Shown here: in pieces, positions 61,488 to 64,000 of the stretch | Numbering within the stretch: position 1 is the stretch's first letter | Layout: every line of letters starts with the position of its first letter | Assembly (NCBI RefSeq): GCF_008119665.1 | Contig: NZ_CP043046.1 | Coordinates: 1 to 64,000 of the forward strand | From: Pigmentiphaga aceris | GTDB lineage: Bacteria; Pseudomonadota; Gammaproteobacteria; Burkholderiales; Burkholderiaceae_B | Direction: 5' to 3' | Length of the DNA stretch: 64,000 nucleotides | The notes under the pieces: model-generated | Told to the model about the DNA's origin: nothing | Databases searched by the model: none | The model's input: the letters and a program-made list of their open reading frames with translations, nothing else | Program-made: the position numbers and the translations under genes

Positions 61488-61540
61488 TCCCCAAAAAACA
61501 AAACCCCACGTCCGAAAACGGGGGGTTGGTCAGCAGTCTG

Positions 61541-61586
61541 AGGTGTCTCGTCACCCCTCTATATATAGAGGGGTGACGAGACACCT
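61541..61586. repeat. 46-bp perfect palindrome, right copy
   Basis: Identical in sequence to the left copy at 59898-59943, starting directly after the right inverted repeat. Its centre carries CTCTATATATAGAG (61557-61570). Confidence 0.9.
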
Positions 61587-61608
61587 ATAGAGAGACACCT
61601 ATAGAGAG
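61581..61608. repeat. 14-bp tandem duplication
   Basis: ACACCTATAGAGAG occurs twice in direct succession (61581-61594 and 61595-61608), beginning inside the end of the right palindrome copy. Confidence 0.8.
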
Positions 61609-61629
61609 ATGCTGGTGCTGGTAGATCGA

Positions 61630-61643
61630 CTCTATATATAGAG
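61630..61643. promoter_or_regulatory. Further CTCTATATATAGAG palindrome
   Basis: A 14-bp perfect palindrome identical to the core of the 46-bp repeats, preceded by GTAGATC as is the left copy. It would have been close to the MurR/RpiR promoter before the IS inserted. Confidence 0.5.
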
Positions 61644-61700
61644 GGCGCGACCGAACAAAGGCCCGATCAGTCGCAAAAGACGTATTTTCCGGTCATGCGT

Positions 61701-61729
61701 TTGACACATCCGAAATACGTGTGCATAAT
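61701..61729 (+). promoter_or_regulatory. rRNA operon promoter P1
   Basis: TTGACA (61701-61706) and CATAAT (61724-61729) are 17 bp apart: a near-consensus sigma-70 promoter about 840 bp before 16S rRNA. Confidence 0.75.
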
Positions 61730-61904
61730 TCGCCTCCCTGTTGAACACGACGCGCAAGCGGCGGGGTCAGCAAGGCAGAAACAGCGAGTTGGGATGAGGC
61801 GAAAGCCGCAGTTCTGATGAGCAAGCAGCGTGAAGTTTTTTTAGTTCGAAAGTTTGAGCAAAGAAAATTTCACGTAGGCGAAACAAGCCTGGATTTATCG
61901 TGCT

Positions 61905-61910
61905 ATAGTT
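61905..61910 (+). promoter_or_regulatory. Possible rRNA operon promoter P2
   Basis: TATAGT -10 in a unit that repeats at 62059 (TATAGTTT, GGCTTGGCG and TGCAAAAAC in the same order). No good -35 is seen, so activity is uncertain. Confidence 0.4.
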
Positions 61911-62036
61911 TCTGGCTTGGCGCTGCAAAAACAGCGGTGAGCAAACAGCGAAGCGGTTAGGAACGAAAGTTCTGATCTGCCGAGCGACACCCGATCTGCT
62001 GGAAGTTCAGTGGATCAGCTGAAAAGACATTTCAGC

Positions 62037-62064
62037 TTGCGGTGTGAAGTTTTCGTGTTATAGT
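62037..62064 (+). promoter_or_regulatory. rRNA operon promoter P3
   Basis: TTGCGG (62037-62042) and TATAGT (62059-62064) with a 16-bp spacer, in the second copy of the repeated leader unit. Confidence 0.6.
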
Positions 62065-62172
62065 TTTGGGCTTGGCGGTGCAAAAACAAGTCGGCGGTTA
62101 GCGAGCAAGGTTGGCGAAAGTTGATCTAGTTGGCGAAACAAGTTGATGAGTTAGAAACTTTGCAACGACGAG

Positions 62173-62202
62173 TTGAAAGCGGTAACGAAAACAGTGTAGA
62201 AT
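62173..62202 (+). promoter_or_regulatory. rRNA operon promoter P4
   Basis: TTGAAA (62173-62178) and TAGAAT (62197-62202) with an 18-bp spacer. AGCGAAGCGGTTAG follows at 62233-62246 as it does after the first unit at 61947-61960. Confidence 0.6.
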
Positions 62203-62319
62203 GCACGACTCGCTGATCGCGACGCAGTAAATAGCGAAGCGGTTAGCAAGTAAGTAAGAATTAGCAAGAAACGGCAGCGATGCCGGGTGCGATCGAGTCG
62301 ATGGCTTGATTGGCCGAAC

Positions 62320-62330
62320 GCTCTTTAACA
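62320..62330 (+). promoter_or_regulatory. rrn BoxA antitermination site
   Basis: GCTCTTTAACA matches the bacterial rRNA BoxA consensus bound by NusB/NusE. It lies about 240 bp before mature 16S rRNA. The rest of 61644-62567 holds no protein gene. Confidence 0.85.
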
Positions 62331-62567
62331 ACTAAACAGCCGATAAGTGTGGGCGCTTGAATGATGGCGCTGCCGGCAGATCGATCTTCGGATTGGTTTG
62401 CTGGCTAGCGAACAGAAATTAAGTGCTCACTTGAGAAATAAAGAGTAAGACCAGAGACGCAAGTCTCGATCCCAATCTTCATTTCCTTTGAGCAAGCGAC
62501 CTACTGGGAAGCTGTCGTAATCTTCGGATTGCTGCAGTCCCCTTAAGTAGGAAAAAAACTAGAGATT

Positions 62568-64000
<1,433 letters not shown>

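Larger units (their letters stand above)
59944..61540 (+). mobile_element. IS1182-family insertion sequence, complete
   Basis: 1597-bp element with terminal inverted repeats beginning CAGACTGCTGAC (59944-59955) and ending GTCAGCAGTCTG (61529-61540), partly matching for some bases further in. It holds a single intact transposase gene. A hairpin at 59956-59981 guards against read-in transcription. The element is flanked by two copies of a 46-bp perfect palindrome. Confidence 0.9.

Overview
The window reads as the start of a high-GC betaproteobacterial chromosome, opening at the first base of dnaA and followed by dnaN and gyrB. The partial 16S rRNA at the right end, together with the gene content (a Bug-family solute receptor, the iaaA-gsiABCD order, a DUF1365/cyclopropane-synthase lipid operon), points to Burkholderiales and most likely Alcaligenaceae. 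I cannot fix the genus by reading alone. oriC would lie left of base 1 and is not in the window.

Layout. 1-5.4 kb: replication core. 5.4-11.7 kb: an island that is visibly AT-rich beside its surroundings. It holds a protein with two GHKL ATPase modules, a receiver-like protein with a C-terminal HEPN-type RNMLAH motif, a cytosine-5 DNA methyltransferase convergent with it, and a SEC-C zinc-motif protein. No standard restriction enzyme is present. A decayed IS5-type transposase closes the island on its right. 12-27 kb: mixed small genes, including a VOC protein, a SUKH-like protein, envelope proteins, a CorC/HlyC-type protein, an AtzG/AtzE-like amidase pair, a HerA-like ATPase, and a HipB-like antitoxin whose HipA partner is cut down to 27 codons. 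26.6-34.2 kb: a TetR regulator diverging from a tightly overlapping lipid-modification operon of eight genes. 34-43 kb: amino-acid genes (lysA with a divergent LysR gene, two DadA-type dehydrogenases, an MHS transporter, an Lrp regulator). 43-49 kb: a magnesium module (mgtA, an MgtC-type gene and a divergent two-component system). 49.4-50 kb: a HigBA-type toxin-antitoxin pair. 50-59.7 kb: a peptide/glutathione import and hydrolysis operon under a MurR/RpiR regulator. 59.9-61.6 kb: an intact IS1182-type element between two copies of a 46-bp perfect palindrome. 61.7-64 kb: multi-promoter rRNA leader and the first 1.43 kb of 16S rRNA.

The strongest candidate for an undescribed system is the 5.6-11.5 kb island. 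The sequence suggests a signalling-controlled defence or abortive-infection module. The double-GHKL protein would sense and signal, the receiver-HEPN protein would be a ribonuclease effector, and the methyltransferase and SEC-C protein would provide modification and possibly a nuclease. The domain reading comes directly from motifs; the functional link is inference.
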